Shown here one piece after another: positions 21,191 to 33,523 of a DNA stretch of 64,000 bases (the first letter of the stretch is position 1; every line of letters begins with the position of its first letter). The notes below the pieces were generated by a model. It had not been told where the DNA came from and ran no database searches. It saw only the letters and a list, made by a program, of their open reading frames with translations. Source of the stretch: Gnetum montanum (Eukaryota > Streptophyta > Gnetopsida > Gnetales > Gnetaceae); assembly GCA_015680685.1 (NCBI GenBank), contig MNCI01024031.1, positions 1-64,000 of the forward strand, given 5' to 3'. The position numbers and the translations under genes were made by a program.

Positions 21191-24100
21191 AGAAAATGTT
21201 AGTCTTCTTAGTCTCATTAAACATATGAAGTCTATTTCTATAAATTTTTATTTTTGTAAATATTTTTTATTAAAATAAATCTTCTCAATCATAAAAAGAA
21301 ATTAGTATTACATGCAAAAGAAAAGAACTATATTCAACCGATTATGTATTATAATATTCTTAATTTAGGTAACTTTTACCATTGTGAAGGATATTTTTTT
21401 AATGATTATCTATTTTTTCTCAAAAAAATTCCAAAGAAAAGAAAAAAATCTATTAAGGTTGAAGATAGAAAAAAACAAATATGAAGTTGAAGATATGAAA
21501 ATTTATGTTAATTTCAGTGATAAGAATGATCAAATGGCTATAAAAAAGATCCTATGTATATTTTTGTTACTATTAAAGTAGCCTAGATAGAAAACTTATA
21601 AGACAAATTTTTCCTTATCAAACAAGAATACAAGTAACTTAAAGAATAAAACTAGTATCAACAAAAAGGTTATAATTGATGATAAAGATTCTCAACATAA
21701 GATCAATAACATGTGATGAGATAAATATTTTTCTCCAGTGGTATCTCTTTCTTTGAAATTTTTTTTTGTATTAAGCCATATATTTCTATCTTAAATCCTT
21801 TTGCTAGTTTAAGTTCAAGAATGGATGTTAAAAAATGATGTAACTTTTGTTAGGACTAGAACCTTCCTCTCTACTATCAATTATAAGGTTGTACACTTGA
21901 GTAGATAGTCCTAAAATCAAAAATATTTTTACTTTTCATAGTTTTTTGATGATTTATACTTAATATAAATCTTATGATGTACTCTATATTTTCTTTGCTC
22001 ATTATTAATATTATTTTGAAGCCTAACACCCCCTTGACTATATATAGTTTTTAGAAATATAGCTAATACAAAACTTTTGTCTAACTTAAGTAGAACTTTA
22101 TAAATCAAAGTTAAAGAAAAATAATCATCACTTAGAGCCTTAATGCTCATCTTGCCAAATAGGATCCCAAGATGATTAGTGGATGAGCGAATGGCTAACC
22201 ACCTTGAGTGATTATACCTATGCTAGAACCTATGTGTTTCAACTTGAGAAATAAACACCTTGTCATCACTCCAAATTATGGTTTCATTTATGATCCTTAC
22301 TTGGAGACTTAATGCTCATGTCATCCAATGGGGTTTTGAGAGACTTAGTTTAGGAGTAAAAGCCTAACTTCTGCTTGAATGGTTGCTCTTAGGCTGAATC
22401 CCAAGACTTCCAACTCCAGAAACAACAACCTTATCTTTACTCCAATAATGGTTCCTTTTATAACTTAGAGTTACTCACTAAAATCAAACCCATGACTTAT
22501 ATTTTCCTAATTAAGAGGCTTATCACTAGGCTGATATGTCATTATGAATAATATTGGCTAAGTACTATCCTACAAGTTTTAACATAAGTTTCTTAAATAA
22601 AGTTCTAAAGGTGTTTGTTTTAAGTCTCAAATTTGAAATTTTGAAGTTTCTATATGATTGTTGGACATGGATTATGACTTGAGCAAAAGTTGTATTGATT
22701 TTATCATTTTTCACTTCTAGGAATAAAAGATAGTTTATGCAATATAGAAAATATAAGATAGATATATGTTTGAAAAAATGAAGAAAAGATTGGTAAATCC
22801 TATAATAGAATACAATGAAGACTAAACAATAAGAAAAAAATCACTTTTCATTTACATGTTGCATTTTGAAAATATAAAGTAGAATAAAATAGGCTTCAAT
22901 AATTTCTTTTGTTCTCTTAAATTTCTTAACATGTAAAAATGTATTTATGTTAATGTATGTTTTAATGATGTGGGGGCCATCATTTGGAATGATAGCAAGA
23001 TGCCTATTTCTCAAGTAGTAGGGCTTGAATTTAGGCTTGGGCATAGCCATTTGAAAAGAGGTTAGATCTCAATCCTAAGACCTTTCTTGGGAGGAAGACC
23101 ATTAATCCTATGATTATATTTCTTGGTGAACTTCAAGAAGTTCAAATAACATCATATGATTAGATTTGTAGAAACTTTAAGCAATCTAAAATATTTACCT
23201 TTAAGACATATATTCAAAGTAGAACTTTATAACTCAATGTTACCAATCAAAAATGAACCCATAACTTGGAGCTTTCAAATCAAAAGTCTTACTACTTGTC
23301 TAATATCTCATTATTATGATGATCTAATTTGATATATAATGTTAACAATCTTCATATTGATTTTTAAAAGTTTTCAATCTAAGTGACATCTTAGATCTAA
23401 TGAAATTTTAATAAATTTAAATTATTTATAAGTTTAAGACTAATTTCTAGAAGTTAACATCAAATTTGACGTGGACATATAGGAGGGATATCGAACCTCA
23501 AAGAAATACTAATAGTAAGTAAAGAAAATTCAGAGTACATCACATGCTTGACACTCAGTAAAAAAAAAATATGGAAGAAAAAGATTTTTTATTTCATGAC
23601 TATCTACTCAGGTGTACAACCTTATAATTACTACTTTGAAAAAATAGGTAAAGAAAATTAATTGTTAGCAGGAAGGATGATCCTTTTTCTAATAACATTT
23701 ATATCACTTTTCAATAGCCATGCTTGAACTTAAAATAACAAAAGGATTTGAGAATTATAGCTTAATACTAATATTTTTATCAAACCAAGAGTTACTAGAA
23801 ATGGTATCACATCTTCTAGAAGATCTTCACTAGTTATTTATTGTTAATCTTACATGCACCTAAAATTTGACATGGACTTCTAAAATTTCATAAGTTTCTT
23901 CTAAAAGTCAATATGAAAACTTTTAAAGAAATTATTATATAATTTTAGTAGAAAATATGAATGACTTCTAGAAGTTTAAGGTGACTTCTAAAATTTATTG
24001 AGTACTACATGAATTTTAATGGTAACATTAGGAAGTTAATATGATGATTTATATGTTAAAATATTTTTATATTATTGGGCTCTATCATTAGGGCTTGTTT

Positions 24101-25562
24101 GGTTATTTGAATTTGTATATGTTGCATTGTTGGGGATGTTGAACTTAAAGATTCATGAATCATTTTACATTACACCTCTAGAAGTGAAATCCAAAAAGAA
24201 TACAAAAATCAATAGAAGTGAGTGTCTTAGGTATCACATTTAGATTTTCAAATAGAGCCATTTTGTAACAAAGATGGTATCTCTTAATAATAAAAGTTGA
24301 AATTAAGATCCAAAAGGATATGTTGTAATAATGGGCATGCCTATTTATATCTAGGCATTAGAGAATAGATGAGCATAGAGTTATGGAGTTAGTAAAGGTG
24401 TATAATGGATGTAGTAGGGCTATGAGGCCTACCACAACATGTCATGATTGGCTAGGCCATAGTGCAAGTGGTTGTGTTGTAGTTGGTAAAGCCATTGATT
24501 TTTCCTCCATTATCACTTTGCACAACACTCTTTATCATGGTGTAACAAGAAAAAAATGTGTTTTGTGCTTTTCACACATTGTTATTCTTGCTTCATTTTT
24601 CACCACCTTCATTGTTGTGTCCTTCAACTTCGCCTTCTCTACCTTCTCTACGATTAATACTTGCCACCTATTACCTACCTTTGAAAATTTTAGATCCTTG
24701 CCAACTGCATCATTAGCACTGTCATACCCAACCTCCCTAGCATTGTCATCTCAACCTCCCCAATACTATTACCCTAAACTCCCCAATACCATTTCTTTAA
24801 ACATCCCCAACACCAATAGCACCATCATCCCCAACCTTCCTAAGATTATTAGCACCATCCTTTTCAACCTTGCATAAAGCTCATAATAATGGAAAAATTT
24901 TGTTAGTTGATGGAAAAATTCCATTATTTGATGAAAACATTTTAGTTTTAAAATTTGATATTAGATGAGAAAATTCAAATATGCAATCATGATCAAAGTT
25001 GGAAAATTGGTCAAATTGATGGGTTGGTAGTAGTTAAGAAAAAATTTTATAATTAAGCATGCTCATCCTAGAGTAGTACTTAGATGGATGACCTCTATGG
25101 AAGTCTCAAATTCATGCTAAAACTTTTGAAATTTGGAAGCCATAACATTTGATTTTGGAAGCATTTTTTAGTGAACAAAGAGTCATTTCTAGTAGATTTT
25201 AGTCTTACAAATGCAATGATAAAGTTAAATTTTTTTTATGGAGCTCCAAAAATTAGGTTTTAATCCTTTCTTCAAAACTGCATCTCAAGTAACTTGAAAG
25301 CTCAATTTAGCATAACTTGGACATATGATGTCTATTTCTAATATATGAATAGTTATTTCTAATATTTTTTGGCTTTCTAAATCCAATGGTAAGGTTAGAC
25401 TGGTTATCTAGATAGCTAATAATTAGATGATATCTTTAATCATGTCTTAAGAGGTCATAACTTAGATTGACTTACCATGCCTAATAATTTAAATGTCGAG
25501 ACTAATAAATTTAACCCTTTAGGGTCATTTGGTTTCTAAGATTAGGTTCATAGAATATGTAG
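21191..25562. other. No gene recognised in 4.4 kb of AT-rich DNA
   Basis: Only short ORFs. The longest (24383-24877, 164 codons, plus) ends in low-complexity repeats of the type CCCAACCTCCC / CCCCAATACC and has no domain signature. Around 22480-22545 and 23245-23320 there is a similar ~65 bp segment (AACCCAT-x-ACTT ... ATCACTA/TACTACT). Nothing else is supportable. Confidence 0.5.
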
Positions 25563-26236
25563 ATAGATAGACTTAGTGAAAAACCACCAAGAAATCTCAT
25601 GTTGCAAGTTGTAATCCTTTTGGATTGCCAAAATTGGCATTTTCATGTATCTTATGGGGGTTATAGACACAACTACGCTAGAACCATCCATGCCAAACAT
25701 TGGGGGATTTGTATTTTCATCTTATTAATAATGGTTAGCGTAGTTGCTATAATTCTCAACAAGGTCAACATTGGAGTACAGTATTTCTTCAACAACTCCA
25801 ACATTGTTACCACAAGACCAACATTGGTGGGTGAAGCTAGCATAGTTGGAAAAGTCCATTTACTATTTATGCTATCCAGCTGGTTTTGGTGGCCTTGGAT
25901 GTATCAAAACTTATCATAAATGGAAACTATGTAGGAGGTAAAAGCCTATTACACCTGCACATGATTCCAATCTATCAGTAATCATGGAAAAAATTTGTAG
26001 CCAAAAATTAGTAGCCATGTGACCTATAAAAGTCCATCTCAAATTTCTTGAATAAATTTTTCAGCTCTTGAATTTTTGAACTCATAAAACCTTTGGCAAT
26101 TCTTGAGCATTGGAACCTTTAACAATCTTGAGCATTTACAACCTTTAAGCATTTGGCAAGACTTTTCAAGCAAACTTGGAACTACCAGAGTACAAAAACT
26201 CTCAATGTAGTACCTCCTTTTGCAACAAAAGATTAT
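25563..26236 (+). repeat. LTR fragment of the family of element C's 3' end
   Basis: Bases 25590-25960 match 56940-57522 closely (shared landmarks CTGCCAAAATTGGCATTTTC and ATAAATGGAAACTA). Here the sequence runs on past the point where D is inserted in the other copy (TTACACCT followed by GCACATG), so this copy is an empty site. A TATA-like CTATAAAAG lies near 26020. It is cut at 26236 by an Athila-like LTR. Confidence 0.6.
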
Positions 26237-26951
26237 TGATGAGTGGCNNNNNNNNNNNNNNNNNNNNNNNNNNNNNNNNNNNNNNNNNNNNNNNNNNNNN
26301 NNNNNNNNNNNNNNNNNNNNNNNNNNNNNNNNNNNNNNNNNNNNNNNNNNNNNNNNNNNNNNNNNNNNNNNNNNNNNNNNNNNNNNNNNNNNNNNNNNNN
26401 NNNNNNNNNNNNNNNNNNNNNNNNNNNNNNNNNNNNNNNNNNNNNNNNNNNNNNNNNNNNNNNNNNNNNNNNNNNNNNNNNNNNNNNNNNNNNNNNNNNN
26501 NNNNNNNNNNNNNNNNNNNNNNNNNNNNNNNNNNNNNNNNNNNNNNNNNNNNNNNNNNNNNNNNNNNNNNNNNNNNNNNNNNNNNNNNNNNNNNNNNNNN
26601 NNNNNNNNNNNNNNNNNNNNNNNNNNNNNNNNNNNNNNNNNNNNNNNNNNGTAATAAATAACAGGTAAGAAATAACATGTAATAAAACCTATTCCATGCA
26701 CTGCAAGGTTTATTCACAAAGCTAGTCTTTATTGCCATACACAACTTGCGTTCAGGTACAAAGCTGCTCAAATAAAGATCCGTTCACTTGGGGACTCCTA
26801 CTACGGGCACATGGAAAATATTCTATCTCTGGAGTGATCAAACTGCTAGAGTTTCCCTACTATAAGCCTAGGATGAGAAATGAGAGGAGTGCTGCCTCTT
26901 ATTTATAGATTTGGCAGCAAACCGCGATATCGCATATGCGATATTGCAGGG
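26237..26951 (-). repeat. Athila-like LTR, mostly in the assembly gap
   Basis: Starts TGATGAGTGGC at 26237, as LTR A does, then the gap begins. After the gap the sequence matches U5/R and U3 of LTR A (TTTATTGCC, TCTGGAGTGATCAA, TATTTATAGATTTGG) and the GATATC cluster at 26926-26945. The outer end is missing; homology continues directly into the internal remnant. Confidence 0.75.
26248..26650. other. Assembly gap, 403 N
   Basis: Run of 403 undetermined bases inside an LTR. Open reading frames spanning it are artefacts. Confidence 0.99.
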
Positions 26952-27046
26952 GCCTTAGTTGGCAGCTGAGAAAGAGAGAGAGAAAGAAGTGTTGCTGCTG
27001 CTAACGCCAAGATTGCACCTTCGTTGTCCATCCGTAAGCGCATCAT
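26952..27046 (-). repeat. Remnant of the 3' internal region of an Athila-like element
   Basis: Matches 46333-46440, which lies 200-300 bp inside the 3' LTR of element B (shared GTGTTGCTGC and AGATTGCACC). About 200 bp between LTR and this segment are deleted relative to B. The copy ends at 27046. Confidence 0.6.
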
Positions 27047-27064
27047 CAATCCTTCTCCTTGCAT

Positions 27065-28177
27065 AGTATAAGATAATATAAGATAATATAAATGGTTACA
27101 TATAGCTAGTCAAACCATGTACTTAAAAAAAAATAAAAAATAAAAAAATAAAAAGTATTTAGACATAAACCATAAAACTTAAGGTTAATTTTTCAGCTCA
27201 TTATTTTATTTTAGTTTTCCCACGTAGCGTTTGGCATGGCAAAGATAGTTGGCGGTTGATGGCAATTAACAGAAATAGACGGTTTAGGGTTAGGGTTTCT
27301 CCCGCAGGGTCACTATAAAGAGCGGGGCAGTAAGAAATAGTGTGGGGCTGGAATTGGCAACAGGGTCTGGGTTGCCAATCTTTCTTTTTGAAATGCGTAG
27401 CGGCTGGTAGCGCATGTCCATCAGCAACCGCTGGCTTATTTTGTTCTTTTGTTTTCTCTGCCCACATGCAACCCATCTTTTAGCCTCTTGTTGTTGCAAG
27501 TCACAGACAGTGGCCCTCTCTTTGGATGCTGGGGTCTTCGGTAGTCTTCTCTCTTCTGCCAACAGGTGGTAGAACACGGCAGGAATGTGAAACGTGCGAC
27601 AAACATCAACAACAGTTGCAAGCAAATTGTAGATGACAGTGTGCATGCCCTGCAGTAGCAATTGTTGAACAATGGTTTTTATGTTTTCTCAGACAGAAAT
27701 AGACACGTTTTCTTTCCTATTTTCTTTTCTGCCCACGCGGCAATGACCAATGCCCAAGAGCGACGGTGCCAACACGGTCACAAGTGTAGTCAACAATGGG
27801 CAACGATTAGGGGCCTCTTCTGGGATGTCCAACCTCTGTCTGGAGACTGGTGGCTGAATCTTCCTTTTGCTTAGAGCACCAGATAAATTTTAATTTTAAT
27901 TTGAATTTTTGTTTTATGTTATTTATTTTATTCAAAAACTACACAAATGTTTAATTTTGATTTTTATATGTTTTTCAAAACATAAAAAAACGCTCCTAAA
28001 ATTAAATTTAAGTTTCAATATTGTGTTTAAAATATTATTATTATTGTTTTGTCACATAACTCTTTCCAACTGAGACTATTCCCGGGTTTCCGTACCCATA
28101 TGGGAGGCACCCTAGGCAATAGTCTCCTAAAACGAGTTTTCACAAGTGTTCGCGTGTTCAAAATTTACGCATCAACA
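27065..28177 (+). repeat. 5' LTR of element F (left end truncated)
   Basis: Matches 32743-33523. It has a telomere-motif run at 27283-27298 (TTTAGGGTTAGGGTTT), TATAAA at 27314-27319, and ends CATCAACA at 28177. It has extra segments absent from the 3' copy, near 27650-27710 and about 240 bp near 27800-28050, and a 10 bp duplication near 27067. The first ~291 bp of the LTR are replaced by the Athila-like remnant. Confidence 0.85.
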
Positions 28178-28182
28178 CCTTT

Positions 28183-28199
28183 TGGCGCTAGAAGGAGGG
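28183..28199 (+). promoter_or_regulatory. Primer-binding site of element F
   Basis: TGGCGCTAGAAGGAGGG, five bases after the LTR end. The equivalent site in element E is the same with decay. tRNA not assigned. Confidence 0.75.
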
Positions 28200-28564
28200 C
28201 AGTTTCTCAACCTTTTCGTTATTTTCCTTTTATGTTTCTTTTTTTTTTTAAAGAAAAATTATTATCATTTTTTTTACTGTTTTATTTTTGCCTCCCTATT
28301 TTTAGTTTTATTGCTCTATTTTAGTTTCATTTTCAAATCTCCAAATTTATATTCTAGCTATCCTTTTTTTTAATTTGTTTTTCTGAAATTTAATTGAGGT
28401 GATTTAAATCATTTTACTTTCAATTTACTTTTCTGAAATTTTGTAATTTCAATTTTACTTTTAAAAAAAAATAAAAAAAAAATATAGCATTCAAATGTTT
28501 TTTTCCATTTTCTTTAATTTTCACAGTTTATTAGCATTTTACATTTCCTGTTATTTTTCATTTT
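28200..28564 (+). other. Element F leader
   Basis: T-rich untranslated leader between primer site and gag, with several poly-T and poly-A runs. No ORF of interest. Confidence 0.6.
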
Positions 28565-30357
28565 ATGAGTGACTCTTCTTACAAAACATCTCAACAAAGA
28601 ACTCATACTCCTACCCCTAGTCGACTAGCTACTCGTCAATTTACTTTGAGAAAACAACGAGCTTCACTTTTTCCAAGTTTAATTTCTAAGAAACCTCGGA
28701 CTAAGATGGTAGCCCATCAATCCTCGGCTCCCTTGGTAAGAAACCCTTTTAATTTTAATAACTACCATGACATACCAAAATCCCTTCAAAACATAAACCT
28801 GTTCTTCGATCCTACAACCCCTATGAATGATGCCCGCCAACACATACACTGTTTTGAAATCTTATTAGGGATCCATAACATTGTACATAATGATGTAGCA
28901 TGTAGAGTGTTTGTAACAACATTTAGGACCAAAGCAACCCAATGGTTCTTAATGCTTCCTGATGCCTTTATTAACACATGGCAAGAATTCAAAAACAAGT
29001 TTTTGAATCAATTTGACAAATTTACAAGCCCTGCTATCACATCAAGAAACTTTACTAGCCTAAGAAAGCTACCTAGGGAAAATGTTAGGGATTATAACCT
29101 TAGATTCCTTCATCAACTAGCTTATGTGTCAAATAAGATGCGACCACAACCAGATGGTATCCTCAACTTCTATCTCTCTACCATTGATCCATTCTTCACT
29201 TATGCTATCAAATCTGATCCTAACATAATGGAAATATAAGGTGCAATGTCAAAAGCTGTTGAATTAGAGCAAATAACCCTTATGAACAACATCCAAACCC
29301 AATTTGGGATGATGAGTGTTAGTAACCCTATGCAATCAAACCCACTCCTACCAACTTTTCAAACGTCTAATGTTATGCCTCAAGCTGTTTCTCCCTTTCA
29401 ATCAACTCAACCTTTAAGTAATTACTCACAAGGCCCCATGTCCTCTTCATTCTTACCATCTAACACTGGTTTGAATGATGATCAATCAAAAGCCTTGATT
29501 CAATCCATTATAAACCCAAACAGGACATTAAATTCTGTTGAACCACCAACCCAAATCTAAGATCAGATGACCCAAATACTCACTTCACTACAAAAACTAT
29601 CCAATGAAGTGGTCGAGCTAAAGAGAAACAATAACAAAGGCCCTATACAACCAGAAAAACCAAGTGTATCAATCAACGATGATTATTGTCGTCTTTATAA
29701 TACAAGGCAACATTCCGAAAGACTTGTCCTTAATTCATGGCATTATATGGTGACAATACCCAAGGGCAACAAAATGGGAAAACCCCTATCATGGTCCTTA
29801 ATGTACCTCATGAGACAGAAAATGAAGAGGTTTCCTCATTAGAACAAGTTATGGTAGGCGACCCTAACCCACACAACACTCGCTACCGCAAAATCAGTGA
29901 CATTATGAATACTACACAACAACAAACTAGGAACAATTTCTATACACCTCCAAACAAAAGAGTTCCTATTCAAAACAATGCAAACAATCAATTCGGGTCA
30001 TCCCAAGTAATTGCCCCACAACAACCAAACCCCCCATCTGTACTTAGGAGAGTTCCATCTCAACAAGAAGCCAAAGATGAACATAAGAATTATGATTTGG
30101 TTGAGGACTTAAAAAGAGTTAAAGCCAACATTTCGATGTATGACCTCCTACACTTTAACGAAATGAAAGAAGTGATTCGGGATATGGTTCATATACCTGT
30201 AGCCCAAAGAGAAAAATCCCCAATTCCCGAAAGGCAAGTTCACTTTGCAGAAAGTCCTAACACATTATCAGTACAAAACGTGAATAATTCCATGTCTGGC
30301 AAAAAGGACCATCCCCCTTTCCTAAGCACTTTGATTATTTTAGAAAAGAATGTATAA
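28565..30357 (+). pseudogene. gag: Element F gag
   Basis: Gag polyprotein. From the ATG at 28565 one frame runs to about 29840 with only two stops (TAA at 29237 and at 29558). The frame then changes by one and runs open from 29737 to 30357. The gag core is clear: ARQHIHCFEILLGI, then ATQWFLMLPDAFINTW, FKNKFLNQFDKF and LRKLPRENVRDYNLRF. The C-terminal part is Q-, N- and P-rich and ends with ANISMYDLLHF, a segment that precedes the protease in Tat-type elements. It is the best-preserved gag of the window; two nonsense changes and one frameshift break it. No CCHC knuckle is seen. Confidence 0.85.
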
Positions 30358-30733
30358 TTGTTTAATGGATTCCGGTGCAACTGTTAGTGTTATGCCTCTT
30401 GACGTTTGTAACGCTTTAGGAGCACAAATGATACCACAAACTAAAAGTGTGATTCAACTCGATGGATTTAACGTACCTGTCGTAGGGTTATTAAAAGGAG
30501 CAAAGGTACAACTTAAGCAATACCCTACATTTACATGTCATACGAATATCCTAGTAGTTGACATGAAACCCACATATGATGTGCTCTTATCTAGGACTTT
30601 TGGAGCTAAGTTTGGGGGCTTCTTTAGGTCAGATTTCTCGGAATTATTGATCCCTATCAAAGGAAAATCTGAATACATGACTATACCCCAAGAACCCTTC
30701 TACAAACAAGTAGTAACAACCTTCAATCAATAA
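30350..30733 (+). pseudogene. pol: Element F protease
   Basis: Retropepsin domain, open for 127 codons. The active site reads NCLMDSGATVSVM near the start, followed by GLLKGAKVQL (flap region) and LVVDMKPTYDVLLSRTFG, the conserved hydrophobic-hydrophobic-G-R-like motif with S for G. It overlaps the end of gag by eight bases in another frame. Catalytic loop intact; whether it is still expressed is doubtful because gag is broken. Confidence 0.82.
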
Positions 30734-31456
30734 AATCAATCTTTGGAAAGTCGAAATGCTAATCTTTATGTTGAGGTTATTGAGGTTGAGCGTAGTGAAC
30801 ATGTTGAAAATGACTATGTGAGTGGAACTACAAAAAATCCTATCTCTTATGCAGATCCCATCCAATCCTATCAAAGTTCTAGAGAAGGTGAAGAAAACTA
30901 TTGAGATACCTTGCCTTATCAACAACACGATGGATTTTTTCTAAGTGATCCACCACCTTTAGGGGAAGACAAAGATATAAATAAGACCTTACCTCTTAAA
31001 ACATTTGAAGGTGTGCTAAATTTTAACAACACATCCATGGAACATTCTCCTAGAAAAGCTATATCCGATGACCCACCAAAACTTAGACCTATCATTGAAA
31101 CTTATATTAAAGAAAAACTTTATAGAAAACGATCAAGCAAGATAAGTGTAGGTCTTGATTTTCATAATCTTAAGCATCAACAAATTGTCAAGAGATGGTT
31201 CAATAAAAAACATCCAGCTAAAAATTTTCAAGTAAGTGATCTAGTCCTTAAGAGGGATAAAGCGTCTAGTCAAACCAGCCCTCAAACTAAGTTTTTCCCT
31301 ATGTGGTTAGGTCCATTCCAAATTGGAGACATCACTGTCCCAAATGTGTTTCAGATTGCTGATTTGCAAGGATATAGGTTGAATAGGAATTTTAATGCAT
31401 TTCATTTGAAACATTTCTACTCAGGTATCCCACGTGGGCATTTGGTAGATTCTTAG
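30734..31456 (+). pseudogene. pol: Element F: linker fused to integrase C-terminal tail
   Basis: Same frame as the protease, with stops at 30731 and 30902, then open to 31456. The first half is an unstructured acidic linker. From about residue 85 of the 30911-31456 piece it reads HQQIVKRWFNKKHPAKNF, then VSDLVLK, FFPMWLGPFQI and FNAFHLKHFY, which is the C-terminal domain of Tat-type integrase. The matching region of E reads VKRWFNKK and WMGPFQI. The roughly 2.5 kb that should lie between (RT to integrase core) are gone without leaving a domain trace; the junction is around 31080-31160. Confidence 0.78.
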
Positions 31457-32436
31457 TTACATGTTTTCTTCCCTTTTTTCTTTGCATTTCATATGTATAT
31501 TGTTGTGTTTCCATATTTTGCTTGCATTTTCATCATTTCTTTTTTAGCATATTGTTTTGATTATTGTGTTCTTCATATGATTTTAATAATCATTTGTCAT
31601 TTGAGTTACTAGATATTGGGTCATCTTAACACCATTGGAAAATAATGTAGGTATAATATAATTTACTATTACTATAATATAATGCTATAAAATCCGCTTT
31701 ATATTTTATAAATACTATAACTCTTTCCAATTGATTCCAAGGTTTCAGTTTATTTGTTCTGTTAGATTATGGAGCATTAGATTTATACAAATTTATCATG
31801 TTATCATCATGATCATGTGAGTGTAGGATATGTGATGTTGGAGAGTGCTTAGTCATAATTATTAGGTGACCTTGGAAAATTCTATCCTTTTCTCTCATAA
31901 GCCAAAGCCCTCAAGTATGATGATCCATGGCTATCCTGTGAACAACGGGGTGAAGTGTGTTTATTTCTACTTAAGAACCCTTAGCCACCCAGGAGACCTG
32001 CTATGATGCCACCAATCAAAGGCACATACACGAGGGTTGAACTGCACCATGGGCAAAGTTTCCAAAAGGACCATGCTCTTTGGCAGTGTAGCTAATTGGC
32101 CAGACTCGTGTTGGGATTCCTACCTCAAGAATGAAGTACACCATGAGCAAAGTTTCCTTAAAAAAAAAAATAAAACAAAAAATGACCATGTTCATTGGCA
32201 GTGTAATAAGTTCTTGAGCGTGATGGGGTCTAGCAACAATCTTCACCCTAACCTCTGTTTCCCCTTTTAAATTTAAGTTTTTCAAAAAAAAGAAAAAGGA
32301 AAAAAAAAAAGACCCAAGGAAAAATCTGAAAGTTGTGGCTTACTATGATCTAANATTGTTTCATGTTGTTTTTGTTTTCCCATCTATTGCATTTTCATTC
32401 AAAATTTTATGGTCCTTGCACTTGCATGTAATCTGT
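31457..32436 (+). other. Element F 3' untranslated region
   Basis: About 1 kb with no ORF of note. Two diverged copies of a ~105 bp segment with CACCATG-GCAAAGTTTCC and GGCAGTGTA lie at about 32042-32135 and 32147-32250. One undetermined base at 32354. Confidence 0.6.
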
Positions 32437-32451
32437 AGTTTGGGGGCTAAG
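32437..32451 (+). promoter_or_regulatory. Polypurine tract of element F
   Basis: AGTTTGGGGGCTAAG directly precedes the 3' LTR start TGTTGAGG at 32452. This is the expected plus-strand primer position. Confidence 0.6.
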
Positions 32452-33523
32452 TGTTGAGGCCAACCTCACCCATGCTAGGCATAGGGCCTTGACCAACAGT
32501 AATAACATAATAATTGCACTTTAAATTAGTTGCAAGGTTAGATATAGAGTTGTAGAGGTAATGTTCCCTAGAATTACAACTTGATGTGTAAACCTCTATT
32601 GAGATGCTTGTGAGTTCATATAGTATTTGAATTTACATGGTGACTTTTTTTTGTGCTTTTCCTTATTACCAATAAAAAGTGCCATCGATTTTCTATTTCA
32701 AAAGTTGTTATTCTATGCATTTCACACCAATACAAAAGCCAAAGTATAAGATAATATAAATGGTTACATATAGCTAGTCAAACCATGTACTTCAAAAACA
32801 AAAATAAAAATAAAAAAATAAAAAGTATTTCGACATAAACCATAAAACTTAAGGCTTATTTTTCAGGACATTTTCTTATTTCAGTTTGTGCGTAGTGTTT
32901 GGCATGGCAAAGATAGTTGGTGGTTGATGGCAATTAACACAAACAAACGGTTTAGGGTTAGGGTTTCTCCTGCAGCGTCTCTATAAAGAGGGGGGCAACA
33001 AGAAACAGTGTGGGGCTGGAATTGGCAACAGGGTTTGGGTTGCCAATCTTTCTTTTTGAAATGTGTAGCGGCACATGTCCATCAGGAGCCGCTGTTTTAT
33101 TTTGTTCTTTTGTTTTCTCTGCCCACATGCAACCCATTTTTTAGCCTCTTGTTGCTGCTAGCCGCAGACGGTGGCCCTCCTCTCTTTGGATGCTGAGGTC
33201 TTCGGCAATCTTCTCTCTTCTGCCAGCAGGTGGTAGAACATGGCAAGAGCGTGAAACGTGCGGCGAACATCAACAACAGTCGCAGGTAGATTGCAGATGA
33301 CAGTGTGCATGCCCTAACAAACACGTTTTCTTTCTTGTTTTCTTTTCTGCCCACGCGGCAAAGACCAATGCCCAACAGCGGCGGTGCCAACGTGGTCATA
33401 GGTGTAGTCGACACCGTGTCACATTAACTTTTTCCAGCTGAGACTATTCCTGGTTTCCGTACCCATATGGGATGCACCTCTCCTTTCACAGGTGTTCGCG
33501 TGTCCAAAATTTACGCATCAACA
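32452..33523 (+). repeat. 3' LTR of element F
   Basis: 1072 bp, starts TGTTGAGG, ends CATCAACA. Telomere-motif run at 32951-32966, TATAAA at 32982-32987. Homologous to the 5' LTR from 32743 onward. Confidence 0.83.

Larger units (their letters stand above)
27065..33523 (+). mobile_element. Element F: non-autonomous gag-protease relative of E
   Basis: LTRs at 27065-28177 (5', first ~291 bp missing) and 32452-33523 (3') enclose a 4.3 kb interior on the plus strand. The interior has a primer site, gag, protease and then only the C-terminal tail of integrase, ending ahead of a polypurine tract. RT, both RNases H and the integrase core are absent. The protease and integrase tail resemble those of E (DSGAT; VKRWFNKK), and the primer site is the same. 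F would depend on enzymes of an E-like partner. No target duplication can be tested because the left LTR edge is lost. Confidence 0.82.

Noticed and set aside
24383-24877. 164-codon plus-strand ORF
   Set aside because: The second half is low-complexity repeat; no domain, no similar copy, no supporting context. Kept only as a note in the gene-free stretch.
26039-26771. Several ORFs of 140-220 codons on both strands
   Set aside because: They consist mostly of undetermined bases of the assembly gap.
27201-28373. ORFs of 70-123 codons in both strands of the F LTR
   Set aside because: They lie in LTR sequence and are not conserved in the other LTR (frames differ between copies).
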